From: Proteus vulgaris
GTDB taxonomy: Bacteria > Pseudomonadota > Gammaproteobacteria > Enterobacterales > Enterobacteriaceae
Assembly: GCF_016239305.1 (NCBI RefSeq)
Contig: NZ_JAEHOQ010000002.1
Location: 186,001 to 250,000, forward strand
Direction of reading: 5' to 3'
DNA length: 64,000 nt
In this document: positions 8,030 to 17,208 of the stretch, piece after piece
How positions within the stretch are numbered: position 1 is the first letter of the stretch
Layout: every line of letters begins with the position of its first letter
Notes under the pieces: generated by a model
What the model was told of the DNA's origin: nothing
Database searches by the model: none
Seen by the model: the letters and a program-made list of their open reading frames with translations, nothing else
Translations under genes and position numbers: made by a program

Positions 8030-9781
8030 TTAATCAGCCAGTTTACTTAACGCGTCAACGCCGATAGGTTCATGTTCTTGTAATGGAACAATTGCGACTC
8101 GCTTTGCTAATAAAGTGGTGACTTTTTTAATCTGTGGTATTTCCTGTTCAGCTCGAGAAAGTAACAGTGGTGAGGTTGTTTTTGTCGCAGATAAACTGTT
8201 ATTAATGATCCAAGCCCATGGGTGAATATCTGCTCTGATCAAGTCATTCTGTAAGTTCTCAGCCTCAAGAACAGGTGTTGTTTCAGCTAAAGTAGTAATA
8301 ATTACTTTTGTACGCTTTGGATCTTGTAATTGCATCATTGGTGTGAGGAAATGCCCTTTTTCACCCATTTTTTTAGCAATTTCTTTGTGGTAAGCGCCTG
8401 TTGCATCCAGTAAAAGTAATGTGTGGCCTGTAGGCGCGGTATCCATAATGACGAATCGTTTACCTGCTTCTCGGATTATTCGAGAAAAGGCTTGGAATAC
8501 TGCAATTTCTTCAGTACATGGTGAGCGTAAATCTTCCTCTAACAGTGCACGTCCTTGTGCATCGAGATCTTTACCTTTTGTTTCTAGTACATAATTACGG
8601 TAGCGCTCTGTTTCTACAATGGGATCTATGCGGCTGATTTGTAAATTTGGCAAGTCTCCATCTAATGTATTTTCTAGATGAGCCGCCGGATCTGATGTGG
8701 TTAAATGAACATCGGCTCCTAATTCTGCTAGCTTAACCGCAATAGCTGCCGCGATTGTTGTTTTTCCTACACCTCCCTTACCCATTAGCATAACTAAACC
8801 CTGTTTTTGTACAGCAAGTTCGTTTACTAATGATGATAATGTGGGCAATGTTAAGTCAGTCTCTAAATATTCAGTTGTCGGTAGCACTTGCTCTTTATCA
8901 GATAAAAGCTGATTTAATGCTTCAATGCCTACCATATTACGTACACGAAGCATAAGCATATCGGTTGGTAATTTACGAAGAACCTCAGGCATTTTTTGTA
9001 TTGCGGTTTGTTCTCTGAAATAAAGGGATTTCGACAATTTATCATCGTTAGAAATAGCTGATTTAGGGAAAATGCCATTAATGATCAATTGTTGATTTTT
9101 TATACCAAGATTGGAAAGTTCATTATAGGTACGGGCAACTTCTCGAAGAGCTGCTGATTGAGGTCGGGCAACGAGTATTAAACGCGTGAGTTGTTTGTTA
9201 CTAAGAGCTTCGACAGCCATACTATATTGTTCACGTTGTTTTTCCAGCCCAGACATAGGGCCAAGGCAAGACGCGCCATCAGGGTTATCACTAATAAAAT
9301 CATTCCAAGCACCAGGTAATTGTAATAACCTAATTGTGTGGCCCGTTGGTGCCGTATCAAAAATGATATGATCGAAATTAGCAGTAATTTCTTTATTTGT
9401 TAGTAGTCCTGTAAATTCATCAAATGCGGCTATTTCCGTGGTACAAGCTCCTGATAATTGCTCTGTAATACTTTGAATAACGGCTTCAGGTAAACTACCT
9501 TTAATTGGTGTGATAATTTTATTTCGGTACTCTTCTGCAGCAGCTTGCGGGTCTATTTCTATAGCTGAAAGATTGGGTACTAGTGTAATTTGTTTGATAC
9601 TATTGCCAATATTTTGTGAAAATACTTGTCCAACATTTGAAGCAGGATCTGTACTGACTAATAAGACTTTTTTTCCTTTCTCTGCTAATTTAATGGCTGT
9701 TGCACACGAAATAGATGTCTTACCTACACCTCCTTTTCCAGTAAAAAAAAGATAATTTGGCGTATTTTCTAGAAATTTCAC
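8030..9781 (-). CDS. arsA: Arsenical pump-driving ATPase ArsA
   Basis: A 583-aa soluble ATPase made of two homologous halves. Each has a deviant P-loop, [15 protein letters not shown] near residue 14 and [15 protein letters not shown] near residue 333, and each has a DTAPTGHT switch motif. The As(III)-binding cysteines expected of the family are present, for example in [11 protein letters not shown] and [11 protein letters not shown]. It energises ArsB and receives arsenite from ArsD. It begins 12 bases after arsD and lies 50 bases before arsB. Confidence 0.96.
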   Translation of the reverse strand: MKFLENTPNYLFFTGKGGVGKTSISCATAIKLAEKGKKVLLVSTDPASNVGQVFSQNIGNSIKQITLVPNLSAIEIDPQAAAEEYRNKIITPIKGSLPEAVIQSITEQLSGACTTEIAAFDEFTGLLTNKEITANFDHIIFDTAPTGHTIRLLQLPGAWNDFISDNPDGASCLGPMSGLEKQREQYSMAVEALSNKQLTRLILVARPQSAALREVARTYNELSNLGIKNQQLIINGIFPKSAISNDDKLSKSLYFREQTAIQKMPEVLRKLPTDMLMLRVRNMVGIEALNQLLSDKEQVLPTTEYLETDLTLPTLSSLVNELAVQKQGLVMLMGKGGVGKTTIAAAIAVKLAELGADVHLTTSDPAAHLENTLDGDLPNLQISRIDPIVETERYRNYVLETKGKDLDAQGRALLEEDLRSPCTEEIAVFQAFSRIIREAGKRFVIMDTAPTGHTLLLLDATGAYHKEIAKKMGEKGHFLTPMMQLQDPKRTKVIITTLAETTPVLEAENLQNDLIRADIHPWAWIINNSLSATKTTSPLLLSRAEQEIPQIKKVTTLLAKRVAIVPLQEHEPIGVDALSKLAD

Positions 9782-9793
9782 AGTATTTCTCCT

Positions 9794-10162
9794 TTAGCAA
9801 CAACCGTCATTGTTTCCACAACAACTACTTTTGATCGTAGGTTTATTGTCATTTGTATAATTAATACCAAACCATCTAGCTAGTTCATTACGTTTTGGGT
9901 AACGCCCCGTTAAAACAGCTTCACCATTAAGTAAAATAAGAGGTAATGATCCAGCACCTGCGGTTTCAAGAAAGGCTTTTGCTTTTGAATTATTAACAAA
10001 CTCAATAGGCTCTTGCCCTAAATTAAAACGTCGAATATTAGCCCCTTGCTTTTTTAACCAATCAACATCGGTTGCAAAATCAACTAATGCTTGATCAACA
10101 TCGGTTCCACACACACCAGTGCTACAACATAATGCGGGATCAAAGACTTCTAATTTTTTCAT
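9794..10162 (-). CDS. arsD: Arsenite metallochaperone ArsD
   Basis: A 122-aa chaperone that hands As(III) to ArsA. The essential Cys12-Cys13-Cys18 cluster is visible in FDPALCCSTGVCGTDVD. The C-terminal vicinal pairs, seen in some ArsD proteins, are present in SSCCGNNDGCC. The rest matches the thioredoxin-like fold. It lies between arsR (47 bases upstream) and arsA (12 bases downstream), the usual order. Confidence 0.95.
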   Translation of the reverse strand: MKKLEVFDPALCCSTGVCGTDVDQALVDFATDVDWLKKQGANIRRFNLGQEPIEFVNNSKAKAFLETAGAGSLPLILLNGEAVLTGRYPKRNELARWFGINYTNDNKPTIKSSCCGNNDGCC

Positions 10163-10209
10163 ACTGGCACCTCATATCTGTTTTTTCATATATGTTAAAT
10201 TAAAAAATT

Positions 10210-10545
10210 TTACTCAGAACAGCAGATTACTGCTTCTTTCTTTTCAATAGAACGAAGCAAATCTGATACTCTGCTTTTTTCTGTCTCATAGGTGACTTCA
10301 ATAATATTTTTCACCCACGGTAATAATGTAGGAGACAAACGATAGTGAACCCATTTCCCATGTTTAGAATCAAGTAATAGTCCGCTTTCCCGCAACATAG
10401 CTAGATGTCGAGACGTTTTAGGTTGAGATAAATTTAGAGCTGTATAAATGTCACAGACACATAACTCGCCGGATGCTTTAAGCAGCAACACAATATCTAG
10501 CCTTGTTTGATCACTCAATATCTTAAACAATTGTAACGATTCCAT
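10210..10545 (-). CDS. arsR: Arsenic-responsive repressor ArsR
   Basis: A 111-aa winged-helix repressor heading the ars operon. The As(III) sensor ELCVCDIYTALNLSQPKTSR has the Cys-x-Cys at residues 30-32 at the start of the DNA-recognition region. QPKTSRHLAMLRESGLL is the recognition helix and wing. Arsenite binding releases the operator and turns on arsRDABC. A 9-bp inverted repeat overlapping a TTGACA -35 lies about 40-65 bases before the start codon. The C-terminal Cys pair (VICCSE) is common in this family. Confidence 0.95.
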   Translation of the reverse strand: MESLQLFKILSDQTRLDIVLLLKASGELCVCDIYTALNLSQPKTSRHLAMLRESGLLLDSKHGKWVHYRLSPTLLPWVKNIIEVTYETEKSRVSDLLRSIEKKEAVICCSE

Positions 10546-10584
10546 ATTTGCTCCTTTCTTTAATAAATGACAACGTACACCTGA

Positions 10585-10612
10585 AATACATATCTGTCAA
10601 ACCATATGTATT
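10585..10612 (-). promoter_or_regulatory. ars promoter with probable ArsR operator
   Basis: AATACATAT (10585-10593) and ATATGTATT (10604-10612) form a perfect 9-bp inverted repeat. On the minus strand a consensus -35 TTGACA (10600-10595) lies inside it, followed 17 bases later by a weak -10 TACGTT. A repressor bound here would block arsR transcription. ArsR as the ligand is inferred from position. Confidence 0.65.
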
Positions 10613-10705
10613 TTGAGCGTTATTTTTACTTAATTTCCTCCTTAAAGGCGAAAGGCGCATATCCCGTTGACTTATATCAAATGAAACAAAGTTAAACGAA
10701 TCGAT

Positions 10706-10754
10706 TCACCTCATTGATGAGCCACCTCTCTTGACTTAATCATCAATGAGGTGA
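10706..10754. promoter_or_regulatory. 15-bp inverted repeat upstream of dhaT
   Basis: TCACCTCATTGATGA (10706-10720) is perfectly repeated in inverse at 10740-10754, around a 19-base spacer that contains TTGACT. It ends 56 bases before the dhaT ATG, and no T-tract follows. It could be an operator flanking the dhaT -35, or a transcript hairpin. The regulator is unknown. Confidence 0.6.
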
Positions 10755-10810
10755 GAATGCACTAATACTTTAATTTATCTGAATAATAATCTGATATTGG
10801 AAGGTTTATC

Positions 10811-11974
10811 ATGAGCTATCGTATGTTTGATTACTTGGTACCAAATGTTAACTTTTTTGGCCCAGGTGCTATCTCTGTTGTTGGCGAACGTTGCAAATTA
10901 TTGGGTGGTAAAAAAGCCCTGTTGGTAACGGATAAAGGTCTACGAGCGATAAAAGATGGCGCCGTAGATAAAACTATTGGTTATCTAAAAGAAGCGGGTA
11001 TTGATGTTGTCGTATTTGATGGCACAGAACCTAACCCAAAAGACACTAACGTGCTTGAAGGTCTTGCAATGTTCCGTAAAGAACAATGCGATATGATAAT
11101 TACAGTCGGTGGCGGTAGTCCACATGACTGCGGTAAAGGCATCGGTATTGCAGCTACTCATGAAGGCGATCTTTACAATTATGCGGGCATTGAAACACTA
11201 ACAAATCCACTACCACCGATTATTGCCGTAAATACCACTGCTGGCACAGCGAGTGAAGTCACCCGCCACTGCGTTCTGACCAACACAAAAACTAAAGTCA
11301 AATTTGTTATTGTGAGCTGGCGTAACCTCCCTTCTGTTTCCATTAACGATCCTTTATTAATGATTGGTAAACCTGCTGGACTGACTGCTGCAACAGGTAT
11401 GGATGCTTTAACTCATGCGGTTGAAGCATATATTTCTAAAGATGCAAATCCAGTCACTGACGCTTCAGCGATCCAAGCAATTCGTTTAATTTCTCGTAAT
11501 TTACGTCAAGCCGTGGCCTTAGGTACAAACCTAAAAGCCCGTGAAAATATGGCCTATGCTTCACTTTTAGCAGGAATGGCATTTAATAACGCTAACCTTG
11601 GTTATGTTCACGCAATGGCTCACCAACTGGGAGGGTTATATGATATGCCACACGGTGTGGCCAATGCTGTACTACTCCCTCATGTGTTACGTTATAACCT
11701 GATCGCCAATCCGGAAAAATTTGCAGATATTGCTGAATTTATGGGTGAAAATGTGGCGGGACTATCCGTAATGGATGCTGCTGAACGTGCTATTGCAGCT
11801 ATCGCTCGCCTCTCCGCAGATATTGGTATTCCACAACATTTAGGTGAATTAGGCGTGAAAGAGTCTGATTTCCCATATATGGCTGAAATGGCACTTAAAG
11901 ACGGTAATGCATTCTCTAATCCACGTAAAGGCAATGAAAAAGAGATCATTGAAATTTTCCGTCAAGCATTCTAA
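10811..11974 (+). CDS. dhaT: 1,3-propanediol dehydrogenase DhaT (iron-containing alcohol dehydrogenase)
   Basis: A 387-aa group III Fe-dependent alcohol dehydrogenase that reduces 3-hydroxypropionaldehyde to 1,3-propanediol with NADH. From the start MSYRMFDYLVPNVNFFGPGA onwards it matches Klebsiella DhaT closely, as I recall that sequence, with the same length. Visible motifs are the NAD site GGGSPHDCGKGIG and the iron ligands in MDALTHAVEAY and VHAMAHQLGGLYDMPHG. The rest of the dha glycerol-fermentation cluster is not next to it, so it is an orphan here. It may serve as a general aldehyde reductase. A long inverted repeat precedes it and a terminator follows. Confidence 0.9.
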   Translation: MSYRMFDYLVPNVNFFGPGAISVVGERCKLLGGKKALLVTDKGLRAIKDGAVDKTIGYLKEAGIDVVVFDGTEPNPKDTNVLEGLAMFRKEQCDMIITVGGGSPHDCGKGIGIAATHEGDLYNYAGIETLTNPLPPIIAVNTTAGTASEVTRHCVLTNTKTKVKFVIVSWRNLPSVSINDPLLMIGKPAGLTAATGMDALTHAVEAYISKDANPVTDASAIQAIRLISRNLRQAVALGTNLKARENMAYASLLAGMAFNNANLGYVHAMAHQLGGLYDMPHGVANAVLLPHVLRYNLIANPEKFADIAEFMGENVAGLSVMDAAERAIAAIARLSADIGIPQHLGELGVKESDFPYMAEMALKDGNAFSNPRKGNEKEIIEIFRQAF

Positions 11975-11989
11975 ATTTTCTGAAAAATA

Positions 11990-12023
11990 CCCGTCAGCTA
12001 TGTTTTCTGTTGGCGGGCTTTTT
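11990..12023 (+). terminator. Terminator of dhaT
   Basis: CCCGTCAGC (11990-11998) pairs with GTTGGCGGG (12009-12017, two G-U pairs) and is followed by CTTTTTT. Confidence 0.8.
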
Positions 12024-12124
12024 TAATGATATTTAATCTGTTTCTACTAGCCTGTATATTTAAGCCACGAATATATAATAATAAATATATAATTTGAAAG
12101 AGATAATATGGATATTCTCAATTT

Positions 12125-12373
12125 TCAGAAATATATTTTCCAATTTAAGGAACAAAAACCTTCAACAAAATCGAGTAGCTCTAAAATAATGTCTTCATCT
12201 TCTATTGCTCTTAATTGATTTAAACAATCTTTCATTATATCTTGAGTCATTCCATTGTATTTATAGGATAAAAGTAACTCCCTTAATGTAAATAAATCCC
12301 AATTTAAAGCAATCCCTTTTTGTATGTCAACAACCAGTGCTTGCTGGTAGTATTGCTGTTTTATTTTATCCAT
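12125..12373 (-). CDS. Hypothetical 82-aa protein
   Basis: A small cytoplasmic protein predicted to be largely helical, with an acidic C-terminal half (AIEDEDIILELLDFVEGF). No family is recognised. Its size, acidity and isolation resemble orphan immunity-type proteins, but no cognate toxin gene is next to it, so that is speculation. It lies alone between the dhaT terminator and tehA. A weak AGGT-type site precedes the ATG. Confidence 0.5.
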   Translation of the reverse strand: MDKIKQQYYQQALVVDIQKGIALNWDLFTLRELLLSYKYNGMTQDIMKDCLNQLRAIEDEDIILELLDFVEGFCSLNWKIYF

Positions 12374-12544
12374 ATTTAACCTAAACCTACCTTTTCGCCC
12401 TTTTTTCCATTATCCATCAATAATTTTATAAATTCGATAACTTAGATTTATTCTGGTCTTATCTATTGTTATTCATAATTAGAATTTAATACATGATAAT
12501 CTTAGCTTTCTAACTTTCTTTTTTAATTATTCCCTGTATTAAAC

Positions 12545-12574
12545 AAAAAGAGCCTAATTTTTCACTTAGGCTCT
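12545..12574 (-). terminator. Terminator of tehA
   Basis: On the minus strand AGAGCCTAA-GTGAAAAA-TTAGGCTCT is followed by TTTTG, 17 bases past the tehA stop. Confidence 0.8.
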
Positions 12575-12590
12575 TCTCTTTTTATGCTAT

Positions 12591-13577
12591 TCATACCACT
12601 TTAGAAGGACTGTATAATTGTTTCAATCCTTTAAAAATCCATAATAATGAATGAAAAATAAGTAATAAAATAATGGCATTAGCAAAAACAAATAAAACCA
12701 TTGTTAATAACTGTATAAAATGACTATTAGATGTCATGCTCATATTTAATGAGGCTTTTGCTAATGCTGAAACTCCAAAGGAGAAACTCCAAAATGGCAA
12801 TGAAAACGGTTGTTTTACAAACCAAGGAATTAATCTCATCATAAATAAGAGTTGTAATAACCCATAACCTAATAACATTTTTGCGAAGAAATCGATATGA
12901 TTATCATTGATAGCCAAATAAGCACTACAGGCAACTAAAGCGGGTGCTAATTGAATACCAAATGATAGCCGTGATTTTTCATCCATTAATCCTTCACTAC
13001 GAATTCTTTTTAAAATGGCGGGTTCTAAACTTAGCCATGAAAATACGCCAGCCCCAAAAAATAAAATACCCAAATCATTAAAACCGAATGCACCACATGC
13101 CATAGCGCAGATAAAATTATTAGCGACCGTTGGTAAATATAAGACTGGGGTGGTCGCCATTTTAGGATATTCACCCTTCCATTGATAACCAATGAGCCAA
13201 CTAGAATATCCAAGCTGAGCAATTGCTCCAGCACTAAACAATACCAGAGAAAATAAGGATAAATATGGGCTTAGTCCGATCGATACTAAGACTGTCGTTG
13301 CAGGAAATAAGCTAGTAAATCCACTTATAACAGGATGTTTAATTTCCTCAAGAATACTTTGTCGATGAAATAACCATTTGCTTAGTAAAAATAGCGTAAG
13401 TGTTAACCAAACCAAACAACCCACACCAATAAATATTTCACCAATATAAGCTGGATAATTATGCTCTTTAGCCGCATAGCGCCATGCCATTCCCGTACCA
13501 ATCATCCCTAATACAACACCAAAATAGCCCGAGGCGAACTGTGAAGAGAGTGTTTTTAATTTATTTATCAATATCAT
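12591..13577 (-). CDS. tehA: TehA-type tellurite-resistance / dicarboxylate transporter (SLAC1 family)
   Basis: A 328-aa protein with about ten membrane segments. Strong family blocks are SGYFGVVLGMIGTGMAWRYA, SLFPATTVLVSIGLSPY, LYLPTVANNFICAMACGAFG, GAGVFSWLSLEPAILKR and PFWSFSFGVSALA. TehA is a homotrimeric anion channel-like protein of the inner membrane; overexpression gives tellurite resistance in E. coli. The usual partner tehB is not adjacent. It is divergent from osmB and has its own terminator. Confidence 0.92.
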   Translation of the reverse strand: MILINKLKTLSSQFASGYFGVVLGMIGTGMAWRYAAKEHNYPAYIGEIFIGVGCLVWLTLTLFLLSKWLFHRQSILEEIKHPVISGFTSLFPATTVLVSIGLSPYLSLFSLVLFSAGAIAQLGYSSWLIGYQWKGEYPKMATTPVLYLPTVANNFICAMACGAFGFNDLGILFFGAGVFSWLSLEPAILKRIRSEGLMDEKSRLSFGIQLAPALVACSAYLAINDNHIDFFAKMLLGYGLLQLLFMMRLIPWFVKQPFSLPFWSFSFGVSALAKASLNMSMTSNSHFIQLLTMVLFVFANAIILLLIFHSLLWIFKGLKQLYSPSKVV

Positions 13578-13806
13578 ATTGTTACGTTAACTCATGTGAA
13601 TGACACAATACATTGATGCTTCATTCTGAACATCAAATAATATTAGAGATAATAAAATTTATTTTTAAAAAATGCATTTAAAATATGTGTTATCAATAAT
13701 GACTTATTTTAAGACTTTTCCCTCCTTATGTTCCCGAATATTCTGATGCTTGTATAAATACGATAACGATATCTTTATATTGTCCTTTATTTTGGAGTTT
13801 ATAAAA

Positions 13807-14028
13807 ATGAATATCACGCTAAAAAAGATTGGAACACTGTGTGTCGCTTCTGTTCTACTTTTTTCTCTTGCTGGCTGTTCCAGCATGACAAAACGCGACC
13901 GTAATACAGCAATTGGAGCCGGTGCAGGTGCTATTGGTGGCGCTATTTTAACTGACGGTAGTGCATTAGGCACTATTGGTGGTGGTGTTTTAGGTGGCGT
14001 TATTGGCCATCAAGTTGGTAAAAAATAA
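13807..14028 (+). CDS. osmB: Osmotically inducible lipoprotein OsmB-like
   Basis: A 73-aa lipoprotein precursor with signal peptide MNITLKKIGTLCVASVLLFS and lipobox LAGC; the mature part is SSMTKRDRNTAIGAGAGAIG followed by a glycine-zipper segment ending GHQVGKK. Length and sequence fit OsmB, an outer-membrane-associated stress lipoprotein. The ATG at 13807 is preceded by GGAG; an upstream ATG at 13750 would bury the signal peptide and was rejected. A perfect 14-bp hairpin lies 18 bases downstream. Confidence 0.88.
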   Translation: MNITLKKIGTLCVASVLLFSLAGCSSMTKRDRNTAIGAGAGAIGGAILTDGSALGTIGGGVLGGVIGHQVGKK

Positions 14029-14045
14029 CCGTTCTTTTTTTATTC

Positions 14046-14083
14046 TGCTAGACTGAGTCCTATTTTTGCGACTCAGTCTAGCA
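14046..14083. repeat. Perfect 14-bp inverted repeat after osmB
   Basis: TGCTAGACTGAGTC (14046-14059) and GACTCAGTCTAGCA (14070-14083) enclose the loop CTATTTTTGC. Neither strand has a T-tract right after the stem, so it is not a classical terminator. It could be a 3' stabiliser of osmB mRNA or a protein site. Confidence 0.7.
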
Positions 14084-14124
14084 ACGAGTCGCAATAAGAT
14101 AATCTATATTTATTTTGGTGTGAT

Positions 14125-14358
14125 ATGAAAAAGTCGTTTCTATTTCAATTAAAAAAAGCTGTCGCAGTTTTATATAAGTCGTTTAGCGATTTAATTCATA
14201 TCGTAGTAACTCTTGTTTTGTGTTACTTCTGTTTTCTTTTATCACCCACATTGGTGATCGCCGTAATTGGCAGTATAATTATTATTATCACTATGTTTTT
14301 ACTTAGTTTATTTTTTTACCGTGACGCAAAGCATAATCTTTGCCTTCCTTATTTTTAA
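14125..14358 (+). CDS. Small two-segment membrane protein, unknown
   Basis: A 77-aa protein with a basic start (MKKSFLFQLKKAVAVLYKSF) and two adjacent hydrophobic stretches (IVVTLVLCYFCFLLSPTLVI and AVIGSIIIIITMFLLSLFFY), ending with a short charged tail. It is probably an inner-membrane hairpin protein. It is not recognised. A GGTGTG sequence upstream is a poor ribosome site. It lies between osmB and ydfG; 14359-14554 holds nothing clear. Confidence 0.5.
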   Translation: MKKSFLFQLKKAVAVLYKSFSDLIHIVVTLVLCYFCFLLSPTLVIAVIGSIIIIITMFLLSLFFYRDAKHNLCLPYF

Positions 14359-14554
14359 TAAAAAATCGACTAAATAATCACATCTTGTTCTGTCAGTTAA
14401 AAACAAAAATACAGGTTACTATTAAAGATAAAAATCTTTCACATCATAAAAGAACCTTGTTTTTAGCTGATTTATCACAAACCTTACTTTTAAACTTGAC
14501 TCTTTTTAGTGATGGCCTTTTACTTTCAATATTATAACTATCGAGGGTAATTAA

Positions 14555-15304
14555 ATGATTATTTTTATCACGGGTGCTTCTGCTGGCTTTGGTGAAGCCA
14601 TTGCTCGTCATTTTATCAATCATGGACACAAAGTTATTGGTACTGCTCGTCGTTTAGATAAACTTAATAACTTGCATAAAGAGTTAGGTGAACAATTTTA
14701 TCCATTACAATTAGATGTTACAGATAAAAAAGCAGTCAGTGAGATTTACAATCAATTGCCTGAAAAATGGCGTGAAATCGACATATTAGTGAATAATGCC
14801 GGTTTAGCATTAGGTTTAAATACCGCAGATAAAGCCAATCTCGATGACTGGGATACGATGATCGAGACGAATAATAAAGGCCTTGTTCATGTTACTCGTG
14901 CCATTCTTCCTTTTATGGTGGAAAGAAACAAAGGTCACATCATTAATATTAGCTCAACCGCCGCATCTTGGCCTTATATGGGTGGTAATGTTTATGGTGC
15001 AACCAAAGCCTTTGTTAAACAATTTAGTTTAGGGTTACGCGCTGATCTTCAAGGTAAAAAGGTACGTGTTACCGATATTGAACCTGGTCTTGTTGGTGGT
15101 ACAGAGTTCTCATTAGTCCGTTTTAAAGGTGATAGTGATAAAGTAGAACAAACATATGCAAATGCAAACGCATTAACTCCAGAAGATGTTGCGGAAGCGG
15201 TCTACTGGACAGCAACGTTACCAGCTCATGTTAATATTAATACCTTAGAAATGATGCCTGTTAGTCAATCATTTGCGGGGTTAAGTGTTCATCGTCAAAA
15301 CTAA
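14555..15304 (+). CDS. ydfG: NADP-dependent 3-hydroxy acid dehydrogenase YdfG
   Basis: A 249-aa classical short-chain dehydrogenase that oxidises serine, allo-threonine and 3-hydroxy acids and reduces malonic semialdehyde in E. coli. The nucleotide motif TGASAGFGEAIA, the structural NNAG, the catalytic Ser in INISSTAASWPYMGG and YGATKAFVK are all present. The end, MMPVSQSFAGLSVHR, is typical of YdfG. A GAGGGTAATTAA ribosome site precedes the ATG. It heads a block syntenic with E. coli ydfG-ynfB-ynfD. Confidence 0.95.
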   Translation: MIIFITGASAGFGEAIARHFINHGHKVIGTARRLDKLNNLHKELGEQFYPLQLDVTDKKAVSEIYNQLPEKWREIDILVNNAGLALGLNTADKANLDDWDTMIETNNKGLVHVTRAILPFMVERNKGHIINISSTAASWPYMGGNVYGATKAFVKQFSLGLRADLQGKKVRVTDIEPGLVGGTEFSLVRFKGDSDKVEQTYANANALTPEDVAEAVYWTATLPAHVNINTLEMMPVSQSFAGLSVHRQN

Positions 15305-15405
15305 AACGCACTGAAAACTCATTTTTTATTAAGGCATCAACTATAATTATTAAGATATAATAGCCATTGACAGTAATAGCGACATAACTTTAGAGGATAG
15401 CAACT

Positions 15406-15762
15406 ATGATCAATACACTAACTAAGAAGTTAACAGTAAGAACCGTATTGTTCTCTCTATTTCTTGGTTTATCTGTGTCTTCTTTTTCTTCTATTGCCGC
15501 CTCTACCAATGTAACCATTAATGGTAATGGCTATGACAATGTCTTAGATAAAGAACAAGCTCGACAACTGAAAGAAGACTGGGATCAAAAGCGTGAGCTT
15601 CGTACTCAAGTCAATCAGCGAGAAAAAATTGAATTTAATAAAGTAGATAAAGCCATTGATGAGCGAGATGCTTGTCTGAAAAGTGCAAATGTCTACGCTT
15701 ATTGGGAGCCTGAAACCCGCCGTTGTTTAGACAGTAATACTGGGCGCCCTGTTAATCCGTAA
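15406..15762 (+). CDS. ynfB: UPF0482 / DUF1283 periplasmic protein YnfB
   Basis: A 118-aa secreted protein. A signal peptide (about residues 1-32, ending SSFSSIAAS) is followed by a mature part with [20 protein letters not shown], a charged helix, and a Cys pair in [20 protein letters not shown]. This matches the YnfB family; the function is unknown. A TAGAGGATAG ribosome site precedes the start. It is syntenic with E. coli. Confidence 0.88.
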   Translation: MINTLTKKLTVRTVLFSLFLGLSVSSFSSIAASTNVTINGNGYDNVLDKEQARQLKEDWDQKRELRTQVNQREKIEFNKVDKAIDERDACLKSANVYAYWEPETRRCLDSNTGRPVNP

Positions 15763-15815
15763 GGAAATCGTGTAAAACAGTGATGTTTTGCGTTGTAAAA
15801 CAAGGAAAATGTAAT

Positions 15816-16052
15816 ATGAAAAAATATATCTTTGCAGTAATGGCAACTCTCGTAGCATTTGCTCCTTTAGCAGCAAATGCAGGTTGTGATGAAGTTGTTG
15901 AATCAATTCAACAAAAAATCGTCAATAACGGTGTACCCGCAGCTAACTTTACTTTAACTGTTGTTGAAAACGACCAAGTTGCACAAACAGAAGGTAAAGT
16001 GGTCGGTACTTGCGAGAATGACACTAAAAAGATTGTCTATACTCGCCATTAA
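15816..16052 (+). CDS. ynfD: DUF1161 periplasmic protein YnfD
   Basis: A 78-aa secreted protein with signal peptide MKKYIFAVMATLVAFAPLAA and cleavage near ANA-GC. The mature domain has two cysteines (GCDEVVESI and VGTCENDTKK), as in the DUF1161 family. The ATG at 15816 was preferred to 15780 because it begins the signal peptide and has an AAGGAAAATGTAAT ribosome region. Its function is unknown. A strong terminator follows. Confidence 0.88.
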   Translation: MKKYIFAVMATLVAFAPLAANAGCDEVVESIQQKIVNNGVPAANFTLTVVENDQVAQTEGKVVGTCENDTKKIVYTRH

Positions 16053-16080
16053 TGCATCGTTGATGAAGATTGTAATTAAA

Positions 16081-16108
16081 AAGGGCGCAATTATTAGCGC
16101 CCTTTTCT
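16081..16108 (+). terminator. Terminator of ynfD
   Basis: AAGGGCGC (16081-16088) pairs with GCGCCCTT (16097-16104), followed by TTCTTT. The 230 bases from here to bioD2 show nothing else. Confidence 0.85.
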
Positions 16109-16340
16109 TTATCATTCAATATAAATGAGTATCTCGCTGATCTAAAATCATTTTATTTGATTTGTTTTTCCATGTTTGCTTTAACTTTTTATTTTTTCAT
16201 TTTTGTTTTAATTTTAAGCAAAGTGTAGAAAAACAAAAACACCCAATGGATTTACTCATCAGGCGTTTAAAAGTAACAAGTTTGGCTCCGTTAAAAAAAC
16301 AGGCAACTCAATCCACTTCGTTACTTATTTATATATTCTC

Positions 16341-17012
16341 TTAAGCCGGTACCGCGATTTCTAACTGACTTAAATCAAGGTAACAAGAGAGATCACGTTC
16401 TTCAGGACGTAATAAATACGGGATTTCACCAATCAGTGGCGCGGGAATATGCTGAGACAGCCTTTCCACAATTTTCGCATAATAAGGTAATCCTGGGTTT
16501 ATTCTGTTAGCAACCCAACCGACTAATTTCAAACCATCGTTGATAATAGATTGTGCTGTTAATATTGAGTGGTTAACACAGCCTGGTTGAATACCAACAA
16601 CCAAAACAACTGGAATTTGTTCTTTTACCACCCAATCAGAATAAAAGGTATTATCATCGAGCAGATAACGCCAACCGCCATTACCTTCGATAACAACACA
16701 CTCTGCTTTTTTACTTAAATTATCGAGCTCATTTGAAATCTTATTAAAATCAATTTCATTTTCGCTAACATAACAATTATCAAGCAAAATAGGATTAATT
16801 TCGTCGTAGCGAACTTCAACAGGCGATGAATTATGAATAATCATTGCATCACGATTACGCTCACCATCAGCCGTTTCATGTAATTCTGTAGCAATAGGCT
16901 TATAACCCACTGCCGTTGACCCGCCACGATTTAATGACTGAAGAAGTGCTCGGGTCACAACAGTTTTACCCACATTGGTATCTGTCCCCGTAACAAAAAA
17001 GCGTGTTAACAT
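16341..17012 (-). CDS. bioD2: Dethiobiotin synthetase paralog BioD2 (YnfK)
   Basis: A 223-aa P-loop ATPase with TGTDTNVGKTVVTRALLQSL at the start and EGNGGWRYLL in the core. The family carboxylates diaminopelargonic acid to dethiobiotin in biotin synthesis. This copy sits next to mlc as E. coli ynfK does, away from the bio operon, so it is the second paralog, whose physiological role is less certain. It ends with a short tail ELAVPA-like sequence (LEIAVPA). Confidence 0.9.
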   Translation of the reverse strand: MLTRFFVTGTDTNVGKTVVTRALLQSLNRGGSTAVGYKPIATELHETADGERNRDAMIIHNSSPVEVRYDEINPILLDNCYVSENEIDFNKISNELDNLSKKAECVVIEGNGGWRYLLDDNTFYSDWVVKEQIPVVLVVGIQPGCVNHSILTAQSIINDGLKLVGWVANRINPGLPYYAKIVERLSQHIPAPLIGEIPYLLRPEERDLSCYLDLSQLEIAVPA

Positions 17013-17208
17013 ATAATTTACTTCCGTTATGACAGATAAATCAGGTTCATAAAAAATGACAGAGATTAGAGTTTAGGGTAACACTGTTTCTGGTGGCTTG
17101 AGGTAGCTCAATTTTTTAGTTAATTGGTCGAAAATAGAGAATTCGTTAATGATCAATTGAGGTATTTACGCTTACAAAACACTTCTGTTACGATTTTTTG
17201 CACTTCAT

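Noticed and set aside
7381-8067. Two plus-strand frames opposite arsB
   Set aside because: They are antisense to a strongly conserved membrane protein and have no start signals.
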